Below, piece after piece: positions 5,829-6,223 of a stretch of 6,223 nucleotides of DNA (the first letter of the stretch is position 1; the number at the start of each line of letters is the position of its first letter). The position numbers were made by a program, and so were the translations under genes. Where the stretch lies: NCBI GenBank assembly GCA_023404805.1, contig JAEYAL010000004.1, positions 1 through 6,223 of the forward strand, in the 5' to 3' direction. Origin of the DNA: Actinomycetes bacterium. Its GTDB lineage: Bacteria; Actinomycetota; Thermoleophilia; Solirubrobacterales; Solirubrobacteraceae. Below the pieces are notes generated by a model. That model worked only from the letters and a program-made list of their open reading frames with translations, was not told where the DNA came from and ran no database searches.

Positions 5829-6223
5829 CTACGCCTTCGGCGAGTGCGCGACGAGCTGCTGGGCCTGCTCGCGCGTGACGAGCTTTCCGTCAGGCATCAG
5901 CACACGGCCGTCCGGCAGCGCGATCGGGCTCTTCGGCCGCCCGATCCGGCCACCCGGCAGGCGCACGGTGCCGTCAGACAGGATCTCCAGCCCAGCGACG
6001 CGCTCGATCACCGTCGGGGCGCCGGCGCCGTCGCCCTCGCGAGCGGACGGCGAGCGCCGGCGGCCGGAGACGCTCCCACGTCTCCGGGCCGCCGGGGCTG
6101 TGCCTTCCCGTGCCGCGTCCTGCGGCGAGGCCGGCCGGGCGCCCAGTCCGGGCACCCCAAGCTTTCGATCCGACGGTGATTCGCCGCGCTGGTCGACGAC
6201 CCGCAGCTCGCCCGGCGCCGGCT
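5829..6223 (-). CDS. C-terminal part of a larger protein, probably the FtsW cytoplasmic tail, ending in an Asp-Gly-rich module
   Basis: 130 codons are open from the right edge to a TAG at 5829-5831; the start is outside the window. Read N to C: a segment reading ELRVVDQRGESPSDRK, then a linker rich in Ala, Gly, Pro and Arg with RRRGSVSGRRRSPSARE, then a compact module (last ~55 residues) with GLEILSDGTVRLPGGRIGR, IALPDGRVLMPDGKLVT and the helix-like end REQAQQLVAHSPKA. Three (L/S/M)(P)DG(T/R/K)-hydrophobic units plus one PGG variant suggest a short beta repeat. There are no membrane segments in view. The FtsW suggestion rests on position (ftsW usually precedes murG) and on an LRVVD-type motif after which actinobacterial FtsW tails become disordered; no transglycosylase motif is visible. 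A separate small gene starting at GTG 6155 is possible but has no visible Shine-Dalgarno evidence in its favour. Confidence 0.6.
   Translation of the reverse strand, partial: PAPGELRVVDQRGESPSDRKLGVPGLGARPASPQDAAREGTAPAARRRGSVSGRRRSPSAREGDGAGAPTVIERVAGLEILSDGTVRLPGGRIGRPKSPIALPDGRVLMPDGKLVTREQAQQLVAHSPKA
6057..6095 (-). other. Long hairpin inside the coding sequence of the putative FtsW tail
   Basis: Bases 6057-6072 pair with 6079-6095 over 16 bp with a single bulged G (6088) and a 6-nt loop (CTCCCA); the innermost 9 bp, CCGGAGACG / CGTCTCCGG, are perfect. After one mismatch three more pairs are possible (6053-6055 with 6097-6099). It encodes part of the basic linker around RRRGSVSGRRR, where protein constraint seems low. 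It is longer and stronger than the other inverted repeats in this window. Confidence 0.6.

Overview
This is a very GC-rich window from the division and cell wall (dcw) gene cluster of a bacterium. Codon third positions are overwhelmingly G/C, so long spurious antisense reading frames lie opposite the real genes. Gene order, the fused MurC-MurB, the wording of the MurG motifs (TEADSHLGL) and the FtsQ ending (YIDVRVPGRP) suggest a high-GC actinobacterium of the Thermoleophilia/Solirubrobacterales kind. That placement is inference from pattern memory, not from a search.

Layout, read along the minus strand (right to left). The right edge (6223-5829) holds the C-terminal tail of a larger protein, probably FtsW: a disordered basic linker ending in a small Asp-Gly-rich module. 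After a 79-bp gap containing a 7-bp hairpin comes murG (5749-4679). The cluster is then interrupted. A 144-bp stretch carries two near-identical 44-bp direct repeats, followed by one plus-strand gene (3551-4534) encoding an AbiEi-like/DUF559 protein, and then a 57-bp AT-richer divergent promoter region. The cluster resumes on the minus strand with a 781-residue MurC-MurB fusion (3493-1148), a remnant of a dihydrofolate-reductase-family gene (1139-892) that has lost its middle and changed frame, and ftsQ (781 to beyond base 1).

How the genes work together. FtsW (if that is the tail) polymerises glycan from lipid II. MurG makes lipid II from lipid I. The MurB part of the fusion makes UDP-MurNAc, and the MurC part adds the first L-alanine. 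FtsQ is the bitopic divisome scaffold. All serve septal peptidoglycan synthesis. The AbiEi/DUF559 gene and the DHFR remnant are foreign to this pathway and look like accessory insertions. The main points for a second look are the apparent insertion of the DUF559 gene bracketed by related inverted sequences, the paired 44-bp repeats, the decayed DHFR gene, the Asp-Gly module of the putative FtsW tail, and a long hairpin inside that tail's coding sequence.

No RNA genes, CRISPR array or transposase were seen. No stretch longer than about 150 bases is without a gene.
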